Shown here: positions 33,481 to 44,512 of the stretch, one piece after another | Numbering within the stretch: position 1 is the first letter of the stretch | Layout: each line of letters begins with the position of its first letter | Origin: Odontocerum albicorne | Taxonomy: Eukaryota; Arthropoda; Insecta; Trichoptera; Odontoceridae | Assembly (NCBI GenBank): GCA_949825065.1 | Contig: OX463839.1 | Span: 24,407,366 to 24,471,365 of the forward strand | Reading direction: 5' to 3' | Length of the DNA stretch: 64,000 bases | Notes under the pieces: model-generated | Databases searched by the model: none | What the model was told of the DNA's origin: nothing | The model's input: only the letters and a program-made list of their open reading frames with translations | Program-made: the position numbers and the translations under genes

Positions 33481-33952
33481 GAATCACTATACGAGTTAGT
33501 ATTCGATTGAATGCATGGAAGATATTTGAAAAAAAAGTTGCGTTTTAAGTTAGACGTACTCCTCGATAAAAGATCTTCATATATTTGAATAATGATGTTT
33601 AATAATGAATTATCATGATTCAATATTAAAAACAGCGATATGTTAGTTTAAAAAAGCAGTATAAATCAATTGAGAAAATAATTTAACATAAACATTACAA
33701 TAATTATAGATCGCTATCATTCAAATCTACTTTAAATCAATTGGTTATAGCTAGGAGGGACAATTATTAATTTTACTTTAATATCTAATAATTATATTAA
33801 GAAGCCATGTTTCTGTAATTAGTATAGCAGATATGGATCTAACATTATGTACGAGTACAACATGTGCTGTTATCAAATTGAATTTGAATAAATAATAGTA
33901 ATAACAGAATAAATTAGTACGCTCTTGAACGGCTTGTCAATAAATAAATAAG
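33481..33952. other. AT-rich non-coding
   Basis: No element seen; TACGAGTA at 33850. Confidence 0.45.
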
Positions 33953-34222
33953 AACCTCCGTGACCTTGTTGGTAAAACGCCTATCTTCCAAACCAAAAGT
34001 TGCTGGTGCGGAGGGAGAGGGAGATATATCTGGAAGTGGTGGAGGGAGAGATGGGGAAGGAGTGAAAAGGGGAAAGAGAAATTCTCGTTGGTTTCCGATT
34101 TTTTTTATAAAAATAAGGTTCCAATCTGATCTAAACTTTAGGCCTCCATAACATATTTTTTAGTGGTTGTAGGAGATATGCCATATAACGAAAAAGTAAT
34201 TCAATACAATCATAAATAAAAA
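33953..34222 (+). mobile_element. SINE-2 with GA-rich insertion
   Basis: A box CCGTGACCTTGTTGGTAAA, then a purine-rich tract of about 70 bp at 34009-34080 (GGAGGGAGAGGGAGA-like) in place of the B box, then TTCTCGTTGGTTTCCG, TTAGGCCTCCATAACA and an AATACAATCATAAATAAA tail. The 63-codon Gly/Arg-rich frame is a translation of this tract and not a gene. Confidence 0.7.
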
Positions 34223-34989
34223 CTACATGCGAAAACTGCTGTTTAGTAAACAAATGTCACTCCATGAGTGTTGTTCGCACTTAACCAAGCAAAAGCGAAA
34301 CAATACTTTCACAAATAAAATATCTGAAAAAAAAAAAACAAGGATAATCCATCATCAGTGATCGAGAAGTTAAAATGAAAAGCATATTAATAATTGAACT
34401 ACCAGTTCTGAAAATGTGGTACGAGAAAAAAATACTGAATTATATTTACAGTGAAATAATTAAGCACATTGGAAAATACGAAGATGTGATAAATATATCT
34501 GGATTTACATATTTTTGAAGCTTGTAAGCTACTGATCATAAATTTTCATAGCGCTATTAAATAACACTAAAATAACGCTAAATAAATCAGTTAAATGCAA
34601 GACTGTAGTAGAAGATCAAATTTGCCGATTATCTTGGAAGTTTGATTTCCTTGCCATCGGAACTTTAGTTTCGATCAAGTTTAAACAAATTCACTCACTT
34701 ACGTATTTCGTCCTCACGATAACTGATACAATTATTATCATACTCGATCACGGTTGATTGCCTATTACATCATTGAAAGTATCGTTAACAAAATATAAAT
34801 ATATTAAAAGATTAATAAAGGTTATCACTATAAACATCACTACTGAAAGGAAACATCACTACCGAAAATGTCAATTTGTACTTGTAATGTTCTTCTTTCA
34901 CGGATTTGATTTTCTTCCGTCACCAGAATGGCTGACGATCAAACTGGATCATGAATAATTGGTATCAGTATGCATATTTGATGTAAGGT
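34223..34989. other. Non-coding
   Basis: AT-rich, with a unique, somewhat more complex patch at 34600-34960 (a direct repeat ACATCACTACTGAAAGGAA / ACATCACTACCGAAAA at 34838-34868). No gene recognised. Confidence 0.4.
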
Positions 34990-35345
34990 ATACTAATAAT
35001 TACTAACATTTAATGAAAGATTTAGACGCTCTGAAAGGTTTGAGCACAAAGAAAGAATGAGTGAAGAAAGGCTTATAAAACAAATATATATAGCGCAAAT
35101 TTGAATACAAAGCGTGGTAGAAAGACCAAGAAAAGTATGGTGTCATCAATTTAATTATATTTTGAAAGAAGTAAATTTATAAAAAATATTAGAAATCGCA
35201 GGAGTTGTATTTAAAGGTGCATGGCTGTAATTTAAAAGTGTAAAGCGAAAGATGTGTATCGCGATATGAAGTCTGGTGCTTTATCATCTCTGCCTACCCC
35301 GACAGGGAATCGGCGTGATATGTGTATATTTATGCTTTACTCTTC
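34990..35345 (+). pseudogene. LINE-A C-terminal fragment with 3' UTR
   Basis: Pieces FEHKERMSEERLIKQIYIAQ, RGRPRKVWCHQ and LKEV lead to the conserved 3' UTR GTCTGGTGCTTTATCATC, TGCCTACCCCGACAGGGAAT and CGGCGTGATATGTGTATA. Frameshifted and with several stops. Confidence 0.75.
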
Positions 35346-35574
35346 AGGGTAGCTGTTTCGATGTATTATATTCTAGTCAAGTGTACATAATACTGGGATC
35401 TTGTCAACTGTACAAAATACAAGTTACTGTATTTTGTATACTTTTCAAGGACCTTATAAGTCAAAAGGGTCGTGCTAAGGTGTAAAATAAAATAAAAGAA
35501 CTGATATCAGTGTTTTGATTAATTATGTAAATGGGGGTCTATAGTAGAATTATGTAAATGGGGTTCTATAGTCT
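35346..35574. other. Non-coding; short repeats
   Basis: An inverted repeat GTACAAAATAC / GTATTTTGTAT lies at about 35411-35442. A direct duplication of about 28 bp (AATTATGTAAATGGGG.TCTATAG) spans 35520-35573. Confidence 0.6.
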
Positions 35575-35735
35575 ATAGGAAATTGCAGAAATTGTATGAG
35601 AAGTTGAATTATTGTGAAAGAGGCAAAATATGTGTGTCGCGATAGAAAAGTCTGACGCTCTGTCGTACCAGCCTATCCCAAAAAGGAAAACGGCGTTGTA
35701 GTATATACATGTATGTATGCGTACAAAAAACTTAA
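35575..35735 (+). pseudogene. LINE-A 3' end fragment
   Basis: GCAGAAATTGTATGAGAAG, AGGCAAAATATGTGTGTCGC, AAGTCTGACGCTCTGTCGTA, AAACGGCGTTGTAGTATA and a CATGTATGTATGCGTA tail: the last ~150 bp of LINE-A. A second LINE-A 3' end within 250 bp of the copy ending at 35345. Confidence 0.75.
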
Positions 35736-36228
35736 AAAAAATAAAAGGTATGTAATGTTTATTGTGTAGTTAAGCAATTAAATATGCGGAAGGGAAATAT
35801 CTTTGATGATTAGTTATCAATCCAGACGAGAGTTTGAGAAACAAGATTTCAAGCAGAAATTAAAATGGAAATTTAAAAAATGCATTTCCTTATTAATCAT
35901 ATCTTGGTCATACGGTAGCAAAACGGTTAAATAATTTTGCCGATTAAGCGTGAAAGCGTAATTGGTTAAAATGAAGTCTGCAAATACTTGCAGGTAGACA
36001 ATTATGAAACCATCTTGTCTGTAAGTCGGATGGCGGGACATGGAAAAATAATTTCCATGCCAAGCGTATGCTTTACTGCATAGTTCAAACGTGTTACAAT
36101 TATCATGAACGGTAGTTAGCTTCAAAGTAATATGCAAACAAAGTGTACCAAGAGGTTTGATTTAACCGCAAGTTAATAAATAGAACGTGCACGCAATTTT
36201 GTATCTCAGGTATACCTATAGCATATAA
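35736..36228. other. Non-coding with island at 35820-36150
   Basis: The island contains CCGATTAAGCGTGAAAGCG, a TAATTGGTTAAAATG segment and GGAAATTATTTTTCCATG-like inverted text at 36035-36060. A 106-codon minus frame crosses it but resembles nothing known to me. Candidate regulatory sequence. Confidence 0.3.
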
Positions 36229-36230
36229 TA

Positions 36231-37518
36231 GGTTAGTCAAAAAGTTTTGAAAGCGACATCTATGGAGCAGTAGAAAAACCAAAATTTCTACGCCATTTTA
36301 ATATTTCATCTTTCATAAGAACGTACTCAAAATTTCATTTCGATCTGTCAATTCATTCTTTGTTTACAAGCCATTTGAAGTTGACGTGTCAGTGTATTTT
36401 TTAACAATGGAAAAATCCGAATATCGTGCAGTGATTAAATTCTTTGTTTTAGAAGGTTTATCGGCTACTGAGATCCATGCAAAGATGATGATAGTATTAA
36501 AGGAGTCTTCTCCTTTATTTCCAACCGTTCACCGATGGGTTTTGGAGTTTAAGCGTGGCCGTACAAGCGTTGAAGACGATCCACGCTCAGGACGTCCAAA
36601 AAGTGCATCAACACCAGAAATCATAGCGAAAATACAGGATATGGTTTTGGAAGATCATCGATCGACTGTGGATGTGATAGCTGACACCATAGGCATCTCA
36701 CATGGAACAACATGGTAAATTTTGACAGAAGTTTTGGGTTTCAAAAAACTGTGTGCACAATGGGTGCCGCATTTGCTAACATTGCAATAAAAACACGTTC
36801 GAATGCGACTTTCTGAGCAACATTTGGAGCAATTTCGAAAGGATAAAAAGGATTTTCTGCGTCGATTCACCACTATAGATGAGACTTGGGTCTACCACCA
36901 TGATCCTAAATCAAAACAAGAGGCTAAGGAGTGATGTGAACCAGGAACTTTGGCTCCGAAGCGAGTTCGTATCCAGAAATCGGCCAAGAAGGTGTTAGCG
37001 TCAGTTTTTTGGGATGCAAAAGGAATTTTATTGATAGATTATCTCCAAACTGGTAAGACAATCAACTCTGATTATTATTGTGACCTTTAGGACCAGTTGG
37101 ATGAAAAAATTTGTGAATAAAGACCCGGTTTGCAGAAGAAAAAAATCATTTTTCATCAAGACAATGCACCTGCTCACACAGCTCAAAAAACCATCACGAA
37201 AATCAGTGAATTGGGGTACGAATTGTTGCAGCATCCACCCTATTCGCCAGATTTAGCTCCCTCTGACTTCTGGCTGTTCTCACACCTCAAAAAATTCCTT
37301 CGTGGAAAGCATTTTTCATCAAACGAAGAGGTTATAGCCGTCGTAGAGGAGTATTTTGCAGGTCTTCCAGAAAGTCACTTCCGTGATGTGACAACAAAGT
37401 TGGAAGATCGTTGGACCAAGTGTATTGATCTTATGGGAGACTATACTGAGCAATAAAAGTGATTTCCCCCCAAAAAAAATGTATTTTCATTTCCGCTTTC
37501 AAAACTTTTTGACTAACC
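36231..37518 (+). mobile_element. Full-length mariner with perfect TIRs
   Basis: Perfect 25-bp terminal inverted repeats (36231-36255, GGTTAGTCAAAAAGTTTTGA start; 37494-37518) are flanked by TA on each side (36229-36230, 37519-37520), the target duplication of Tc1/mariner elements. Total 1288 bp, the normal mariner size, enclosing one transposase-length frame. The ends are intact while the gene is dead, so it is now non-autonomous. Confidence 0.97.
36407..37456 (+). pseudogene. Mariner transposase, five nonsense mutations
   Basis: Read in a single frame from ATG 36407 (MEKSEYRAV) to the stop at 37454, the protein would be 349 residues, the usual mariner length, with no frameshift. In-frame stops at 36716, 36788, 36932, 37088 and 37118 break it. 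N-terminal helix-turn-helix text (HRWVLEFKRGRTSVEDDPRS) precedes the catalytic domain: Asp in IDETW (codon 158), Asp in FHQDNAPAH (codon 252) and Asp in APSDFW (codon 287), i.e. D,D34D. An upstream in-frame ATG at 36386 would add seven residues but MEK fits the family start. The subfamily is not certain; wording is of the irritans/mellifera kind. Inactive. Confidence 0.95.
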
Positions 37519-37520
37519 TA

Positions 37521-38638
37521 GTATGTTTAATTTATCGGATCGAAAACGAATCATATTAAATAATATTTAGCAAAATATCAATCATCGCTTTGTTCGTTAC
37601 GCATTTATTTAACTAAATATTAATAAAAAAAATAAGTATGTTTTTAAATAAAACTGTCATTTAATTTTTTTTTTATATAACATATGATATTTGCTATCGG
37701 TGCTGTATTAACGAACGGACTTATTTAGAACGTTACCACTCGCACACGGAATGACCTTGTTGAACGAAGTTTATGATATTGATATCTTTCCCATCTCGGT
37801 GGATGAATTGAGTTCCTTAATAAATTTTACTGAGCTACTTCAAAATAAAACAGAAAATAAATATATCAAGAGATCCCTTAATACAAAATTAAAGGCTTAT
37901 AAAAAAACCGTAAATCTTATAAAATATTACACAGAAAATACGCAAGATGGAAGCTGTATGAACCGATAAGGTATGTATGATCCTATCTTTGAACAAAAGC
38001 GACAAAATGAATTCAGCATCCTCAAAGGAATTCTCAATGACTCTCATTGGATTCACCAAAAGGTAAATCAACTGAAGCGTACATAACATATTCGAAAAGT
38101 TCCTTTATGACAGTAGACGACTCGGTGGGGCGGAGAGTGCATAACAAATCCCAGGATTTACCTCCTGCACTAGAATGCAACGGTAATAATTGCCTGTTGT
38201 GCAGACGGCTATTGTGCAGCGTTGTGACGCATGGTAATTAGGCATTATGATTAGCTGCTGTCGGGGAAGACTTTGCAGTTCCACGGAATTAGCCTTAACA
38301 ACAAATTTGTCGAGATGATGAGTCTATTCAAACAAGTTGGATTGGATTCTGGAATTGAATTGTTGGAAGCTTGGAATCTGTTTATTTTCTGGGTGTCAAG
38401 ACTAAATTGGAGACGCTTTTATAAATCATAAATTAAGTACTGGAATAATATTGAGTCCCACTACACTAAACATGGAAGCACTTATGAACTTTTAAAATAT
38501 TTTCTCGTAGTTCTTAAAAACAATATCATGTGAGGGGACTAATGGAGTAATAGCTTGTTGTTCAACTGATATTTGTGAATATAAATATATTAATACGTGT
38601 GTTAAATTAAAAAACACATTTATGTTATTTATATAAAT
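37521..38638. other. Non-coding; unsupported short frames
   Basis: Frames at 37751-37969 (72 codons, charged, LINFTELLQNKTENKY) and 38047-38241 (64 codons, CNGNNCLLCRRLLC) have protein-like composition but no match I know, different frames and no splice logic I can defend. They could be decayed transposon text. Confidence 0.25.
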
Positions 38639-38965
38639 GTTAAACAGAATACGGAATGTAGTGATTAGGGATGAATGTGAACTTAAGGTTGATGTGTTGA
38701 GAAATATAAAAAGAGCACGCTAAGATGGTTGGGCATGAGGAACGAATGGATGAAGAAAGATTAACAAAACAGATATAAAGTGCAAATGCGAGTGGAAGGC
38801 GTATGAGAGGAAGACCAATGAAAGTATGGTTGGATCAAGTGAATTATATTCTGAAAGAAGGAAACGTAGAAAGTCAGAGAAATCGTAGAAGTTGTATGAA
38901 AAGGTTTATGTCCTCTTTGCCTACCGGGAAACGGCGTGATGGGGTGTATGTATGCAAATGTGTTT
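38639..38965 (+). pseudogene. LINE-A C-terminal fragment with 3' UTR
   Basis: Starts at RIRNVVIRDECELKVDVL, then after indels a GHEERMDEERLTKQI block, ASGRRMRGRPMKVWLDQVN, YILKEGNVESQRNRRSCMKR and the 3' UTR GCCTACCGGGAAACGGCG. One of the cleaner copies; directly faces the minus copy at 38985. Confidence 0.8.
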
Positions 38966-38984
38966 TATTATGATACTTATGGTT

Positions 38985-39305
38985 TTATACAGACATACAT
39001 ATCGGATTTCCTTGTCGGAGTAGGCAAATATAACAGAACCCCAGACTTTTCGACCAATCTTCAATCTTTGATTAATGTCATCCATACACCTTATTTAACT
39101 CTTCGATTTTTGCGATTTATAAAATTTCCTTCTTTCAAAATATCATTCACTTTCTTTGGTCTTCATCTTCACCAATTTCCACTCATCTTCGTACCATTTA
39201 TTTGTTTTCTCAGTCTTTATTCTTTCATTCGTTCTACATACTCATACCATTTTTTTATATCATTCTTCTTTTTAAGTTCTAGGGCTCAGTGCTTACGAAT
39301 ATAAA
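38985..39305 (-). pseudogene. LINE-A C-terminal fragment, opposite orientation
   Basis: On the minus strand: ELKKKNDIKKWYEYVERMKE, a DKWYEDEWKLVKMKTKESE-like block, ILKEGNFINRKNRRVK-type text and the 3' UTR (GAAAAGTCTGGGGTTCTGTT, TGCCTACTCCGACAAGGAAA). It lies tail-to-tail with the plus copy, giving a diverged inverted pair. Confidence 0.65.
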
Positions 39306-39884
39306 TCCCGCAGTCAGTCTGTCGTTCAAGATTTGAAGCGTACGTAAAGTTTTACATACAACTTTTTTCATGTTCAGTTTAACTTAGTTTTCGAATGCCT
39401 TACTCCCTTTAACAAGTTAAACCGCTAAGTTTTTACAGGAAAATTAAATCAACTGGTGACTTTTCAACAAAGATTACTGATGAAAGAAGTTTGAAAACAG
39501 GTGAAAAGTGTATCAAGAAAAAGAAAATAAGGTTTATCAACTACAGATAAACAAAAAGATGATCTATCAAACTTTTAAGTTTGTCCTTGATTTACCAGAC
39601 GACCAGAAACTGGCACCGGACATCCGTTGATGATCACGATTATGGACAGGCTCTACCGGATATCGGGCCATTAATGCCTCGCTATTAGCCCGTGGCCTTG
39701 CTGTGTTCCGATACCTTTTACCTTGTGCCTCACTCAGGTGCTATTAAACACCGTTCATAAATATGAAACGGGTGAAATTTGAAGCGATTACTCCCAGAAA
39801 GATCTTGTCACGATGAATTCTGAAGAGAGAAAATTTATAACAAGTTTCCTGTTTTATGTATATCATTCATAATAATATAAAGCA
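39306..39884. other. Non-coding with island at 39580-39790
   Basis: The island is clearly G+C-raised and unique (ATATCGGGCCATTAATGCCT, CTATTAGCCCGTGGCC), with two TAAT cores in a loose inverted arrangement. No frame of interest. Among the better candidates for conserved non-coding sequence. Confidence 0.35.
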
Positions 39885-40045
39885 ATGACGGCATAGGTAG
39901 CAAGACACTTGTTTTTTCAACCCGAAGTAAATTTTTCAAATAAGGGTTCCAGTCCTGTTTTCACTTTAGGATTATTTAAAATCTTTCTAATTGGCAATAA
40001 ACCCGCCAAGTTATGTGTACAATACAATGTTGAATTTATTGTAAA
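39885..40045 (+). mobile_element. SINE-2 copy, decayed
   Basis: Head remnant ATAGGTAGCAAGACAC, then GGTTCCAGTCCTGTTTTCAC, a deletion of part of the body, GGCAATAAACCCGCCAAG and an AATACAATGTTGAATTTATT tail. Confidence 0.65.
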
Positions 40046-40084
40046 TATCTTATAATTTGAGTGGTAAAATACGTATTAAATTAT

Positions 40085-40400
40085 ACATACATATTGCTAC
40101 GCCGTGTCCCTTACAAGGTAAGCAAATAGAAGAGATCTCCATACTTTTATATCTATCTACACAACATTCATATCATCCACATTTATACATCTCGTCATGC
40201 AAAATACTTTTTACTTGATCTTATTTCAAAATCTGGTCTACTTGATCCAATTTTCATTTCCATCGATCTACGTTTTCCACGCTCACCTTGCACTTCTGAT
40301 TTGTATACCCACCCTTAGTATTTTTTTCGTTATTCATTCTTTCAATATATCGGAACCCTTCTAACGCTCATAAGTTATGTGATGTTGAAAATTTTTTGTT
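40085..40400 (-). pseudogene. LINE-A C-terminal fragment
   Basis: Minus strand: RMNNEKNTKGGYTNQKCKVS-like text, then GRRRSMEMKI, ILK and the 3' UTR with a CATACATATTGCTACGCCGT end. Closest to the copy at 19140 (KSEVQG and GRRRPRK region). Confidence 0.65.
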
Positions 40401-40914
40401 CATTGCTGTCGGGAACTTTAGTTTGTGGTTCGAATTCTTGTGAAGCGTAAATCAAAAGATCTTAAAATTACTCGTATGCTGCATGGACGATCGAGAGAAG
40501 AAGTATCATTTTCATTCAAGTTTCAGGATTTAATGGCATTCAATTGACAAATGTTTGATGCAAGAAAACTTTTGTGTCATACATTTGTTTGGACGTTTAT
40601 ATTCTAAATGAATCAATCAACCTACATCGTCATGTTTGAGAAAACACAAGTGGATTGTGCGGGTCTGTGTGTGATTTTTTAAGATAACATTTAATCACGA
40701 AGTATACATTATTTGACTTGATATTTTTACACCTTAAGGAATGGAATATTACCCATAAAATAAATAAAAATCCCACGGATGTTAAAACGTTTCTGCATTA
40801 ATACGTCTATGTTTTTAAATTATTTAGGAAATTTAATATGATCTGTTGAAAAATGAAATAAAGCCACCTGTAAAATACACAGAAAAAAAAAATATTAAAA
40901 AAAAATTCTTTAAA
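40401..40914. other. Non-coding
   Basis: Unique sequence, nothing recognised; TACTCGTA at 40469. Confidence 0.45.
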
Positions 40915-41310
40915 CGACATTTGTGGTCTAGTTGTTAAGACTTCTGTATACCAACCAGGATGTTCAGTTTGTGGTCTAGTTGTTAAGACTTCTGTATACC
41001 AACCAGGATGTTCAGTTTGTGGTCTAGTTGTTAAGACTTCTGTATACCAACCAGGATGTTCAGTTTGTGGTCTAGTTGTTAAGACTTCTGTATACCAATC
41101 AGGATGTTGCAATTTGTGGTCTAGTTGTTAAGACTTCTGTATACCAACCAGAATGTTGCAATTTCGATTTCGGTTGGAACTTGTACATTTAAAAAAAATC
41201 AGTGAGGGGTTTCTCTAAAAGGTTTCTTTAACATCGTTCTGGTTGGTTGATTGGAAGAGGTTGCCACATGTCAATATGCTAGCAAGGCTGAAAGTGTAAT
41301 ACAGTATAAA
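40915..41310 (+). mobile_element. SINE-2 with five tandem tRNA-like heads
   Basis: The A-box unit GTGGTCTAGTTGTTAAGACT occurs at 40923, 40971, 41019, 41067 and 41116 (48-, 48-, 48- and 49-bp spacing), each followed by CTGTATACCAACCAGGATG. Only the last unit continues into a B-box-like end (TTTCGATTTCGGTTGG) and the normal body (TTCTGGTTGGTTGATTGG, GAGGTTGCCACATGTCAAT). A polymerase III-type promoter A box is therefore amplified fivefold. The 101-codon minus frame with repeated HPGWYTEVLTTRPQT is its translation artefact. Confidence 0.85.
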
Positions 41311-41491
41311 ATAATAAATTCCTATAATATAAAATGTAAGGTACATTGTTCTGTTAAGTTAAGTTACCTTTGTAATAAAAAAAATACTGTTTATATAAAT
41401 AAAAAAAACGATAAATAAGTATTCTGAAAAAAAAAGAAAAATCAACAACGAATTAAATTGCCTATTTTATTTTATTTCATTTTATTGTCTC
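41311..41491. other. AT-rich non-coding
   Basis: Nothing recognised. Confidence 0.4.
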
Positions 41492-41655
41492 ATTTATAAA
41501 GACATTTTAAGCTATAACAGTGATGGACAGATCTTCATAGTGTGGGTGAATTGCATGTGTATATATTATATGTATTTATAAAGACATTTTCAGCTATAAC
41601 AGTGATGGGCAGATCTTCATAGTGTGGGTGGATTGCATTTGTACGAGTATGTTAT
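41492..41655. repeat. Tandem duplication, 82 bp x 2
   Basis: ATTTATAAAGACATTTT and GCTATAACAGTGATGG..AGATCTTCATAGTGTGG recur 82 bp apart. The second unit carries TACGAGTA (41642) where the first has TATATATT. Confidence 0.9.
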
Positions 41656-42244
41656 ATATAAAAAAAACGGCAGTTTTCTTTAAAAAAAAAATAACATTGT
41701 TTTCAAATATATTAGCCATACTTAATATTCGAATGTTACTTTTGAATCGCTGGGTTGAAAATATTGTATCTACAGTATTGAAAAAAAATATATAAAATTT
41801 ATACGAACGACATTGATTGGTTTTCCAAACACGAAAAGTATACATATTTCCATTTTCGGTTTTTGTAATGCGTGGAAAAATTTCAAATTTCATCTTTAAG
41901 TTTCTAATAAATATAACTGAATGGATATTTTGCGTTGAATAGAAGTATTCTCAATGTCGAAATGGCCCATTCTCTGTTCCTTTGGGTTTTCGATATCCCT
42001 GCTGCTGAGGCAGCTTATGTTCCAATTTTATTCTATGAAAAGCCTAAAAATACTCATATTTTATTTTGAGAGGAAAACGAAGACACAAATGGCAATTTTG
42101 GGTGAAAACAAGTTTTTTGTCATCTAACTAATCGTTTTTTATAGTACCTTGACGTACTAAGAATTATTAACTAAAGAAATAGGTTTTAGTCCAGAATCGA
42201 AAAAGTTATTTTTAAAAAAGTATGAGCATGATTTCGTAGGTTAT
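41656..42244. other. AT-rich non-coding
   Basis: Unique; a moderate-complexity patch at 41930-42020. No gene supported. Confidence 0.4.
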
Positions 42245-42545
42245 TATTTATCAACATTTAAGAATATGGATTGAAAGAAGGTACAGTGGTTAAGAAAAAA
42301 TAACTAAAGAAAAAAATAAATATATAACATAAGTAGTATATTAAGTATGATAAGTTTGGGAAGACCATGAAAGAAGTGACACGACCAACTGAATCGAATT
42401 CTGAAAGAGGGAAGGGTAAAAAAAAATATAATCGGAGAATGTGTGAATGGGTGACGTGACAAACGCGAAAGATATGTGCAAGGGTAGAAATGAATTGGAG
42501 GTCTGTTATTTCTGGCTGACACAATAGGGACGTGGTGTGATGGTG
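42245..42545 (+). pseudogene. LINE-A 3' fragment
   Basis: AAGTTTGGGAAGACCATGAA (FGRP-K block), TGAATCGAATTCTGAAAGAG, GCGAAAGATATGTGCAAGGG and GACACAATAGGGACGTGGTG: the end of LINE-A, strongly diverged. The 72-88-codon minus frames are shadows. Confidence 0.55.
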
Positions 42546-43019
42546 ACTAATAATACAATTAAATATATAACTTTCATCCCGAGAAATGGACTAGTCTTGT
42601 ATTTGAAAGTTACCATAATTTTTGAAGAAAAAAAGGGCATACTCGTATTTTAAGTTAAAATGTTTTTAACCAATATTTTATAATTGTTGAAAATGGGAAT
42701 CCCTATATTGTTTTTCAGCTAAACTGAATTTTTTTGTTTTAATTTGATTATAAATATTCGTAGATGTTCGAAATAATATTTATGAAATATATATTTTTGT
42801 TCATAATTTAGAAAATTTTTCAGTATAGTTTTCAACATATTTAAGAAGTTCAATAAGTCTTGTTTTAACAATTTTAATTAGTTTTTTGTTAACTTATATA
42901 ATTTTGTTTAGTTTATTTTTCACTTAACACAATTATATTATTGAAACGTCAAATTGAAAAATAAACATAAATTTTTCAATTTGATGCATCCAGGATGAGC
43001 TGATCGGTTGCAAAAATTC
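42546..43019. other. AT-rich non-coding
   Basis: Nothing recognised; TACTCGTA at 42640. Confidence 0.45.
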
Positions 43020-43100
43020 CTGTGAAAGAATATATATGACCGAAGTCATATGTATCCTTATACCCTCGAACACTAGGCGGAAAAAATGCCTGTGTCTATT
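43020..43100 (-). mobile_element. SINE-1 body fragment
   Basis: GAAAGAATATATATGACCGA, AGTCATATGTATCCTTATAC, CCTCGAACACTAGGCGGAAA: the short-form body without its tRNA-like head. Confidence 0.75.
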
Positions 43101-43179
43101 AATTATATTATTTGTGTTTTTGTAGTTGTAAATGCAAATAATCCAACTATATCTCAAAACTTTGTAAAACAATTGCATT

Positions 43180-43270
43180 GTTTTGTTGAAAAATATTGCC
43201 ACTTGGCAATAAGCTCACCATATCATGTAATATGGCCCTACCATGCAATAAAGTAGCAGATATATAAATA
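43180..43270 (+). mobile_element. SINE-2 3' end fragment
   Basis: TTGTTGAAAAATATTGCC, perfect stem-loop ATTGCCACTTGGCAAT, AAGCTCACCATATCATG and an AATAAAGTAGC...AAATAAG tail. Confidence 0.65.
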
Positions 43271-44220
43271 AGCTACTATTCACAATTTGCATGGTTTGGA
43301 GATGTTCTAAAAATGTTTATACATATATTACAATATGCATTTTTAAGAAAGAGAATATATAGAAACAAATGAAGAAGCTATATTTCGTAACACCTTTGAA
43401 GTTTTTCTAAGTTTTCATTTTTTATTCTTTATAAAGGGTTTAACTTATTTTGTGTACAATAAGAAAAGCACAGTGCTTTGACCCTTGGTAAGTTATTTAG
43501 AAAAAGGGTTGCTTTGGGGACGTTGGCTTAATGGAGAAACTCTTTCGCCTATATTTAACTATAGACTTAAATCAAAATCAGGTTGAAAAGCTAATATTGG
43601 ATCAAAATGGAAAAACATCAATGAGATCTTGGAGGTAGAAAAACCACAAATATTTGAGGAAAATCGCAGTTAAAAATAAAACTAAAGACAACAAAAATCG
43701 TACTTCATGAAAATATATTTAGCTTTTTTAAGGTGAGATTAAAATTAAAATCGATACGGAAAGTTCATGAGAAAACTATATATTTTATTTTATTGTCTTG
43801 ATAAAATTGGACATAACATAATATGTATCCATACGTAGTCCTAGACTTTTAGTATCACGTTTATGATCCAGTAATATGAACGTTTAAATGATTTTAATAA
43901 AAGTCGAGAAATTAATACAAAAAAATATTTATTATTTCTCAACAATTTATATCAAGATTCAGCAAATAAGCGTGAAATAATCTTATCTAAAAACAAATTA
44001 ATGTTGAATTCATAATTTTGAATCGATTATTGTTTTGAATGTGCCTGAAAGTCTTAATTTTAAGTTTATAATAATTTGAAAAGTTTGCACTGTAAATATT
44101 TATTTCATTAAAAAATCTCGACAATAAATATGAATATTTCAATGAAAATATTAATGGTTTAACGAAGTAAATTTTTATTTTAGACATTGTATGGGTTGCT
44201 TTCAATCCCATATTAACTTA
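43271..44220. other. AT-rich non-coding
   Basis: No gene or element recognised. Confidence 0.45.
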
Positions 44221-44422
44221 TTGTATTACATATTCGTTGTACATATTGTACATAGGTACAGTAGAACGTGGAAATCTCTTTCTACAAACGAGAAAGATGG
44301 TAGCGAGGATTTAAGTGAAAACTAGACTGAAAGCCTAATTTTTAAAGTGGGTAGGTACCAATCAATGGAAAAACTTACACAACCTTCAACTTCCAGGATG
44401 GGAGAAAGGCGTCTGACCAACT
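44221..44422 (-). mobile_element. SINE-2 copy
   Basis: On the minus strand: CAGTTGGTCAGACGCCTTTC (A-box region), ATTGATTGGTACCTACCC, CAGTCTAGTTTTCACTTAAA, then a decayed body and an AATATGTAATACAATAA tail. The stem-loop is lost. Confidence 0.65.
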
Positions 44423-44512
44423 GTAATAGTGAGATTGTCTTGTTGTTTTACACAGTTCAAATAATGCATCGTTTTACCTACATGAATAATATAAAAAATA
44501 TTGAAAACTATA

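Noticed and set aside
37751..38241. Two short plus frames with protein-like composition
   Set aside because: No recognisable domain, different frames and no defensible splice sites; kept only as a note.
40807..41112. 101-codon minus frame with a repeated 16-residue unit
   Set aside because: It is the translation of the tandem SINE-2 heads on the opposite strand.
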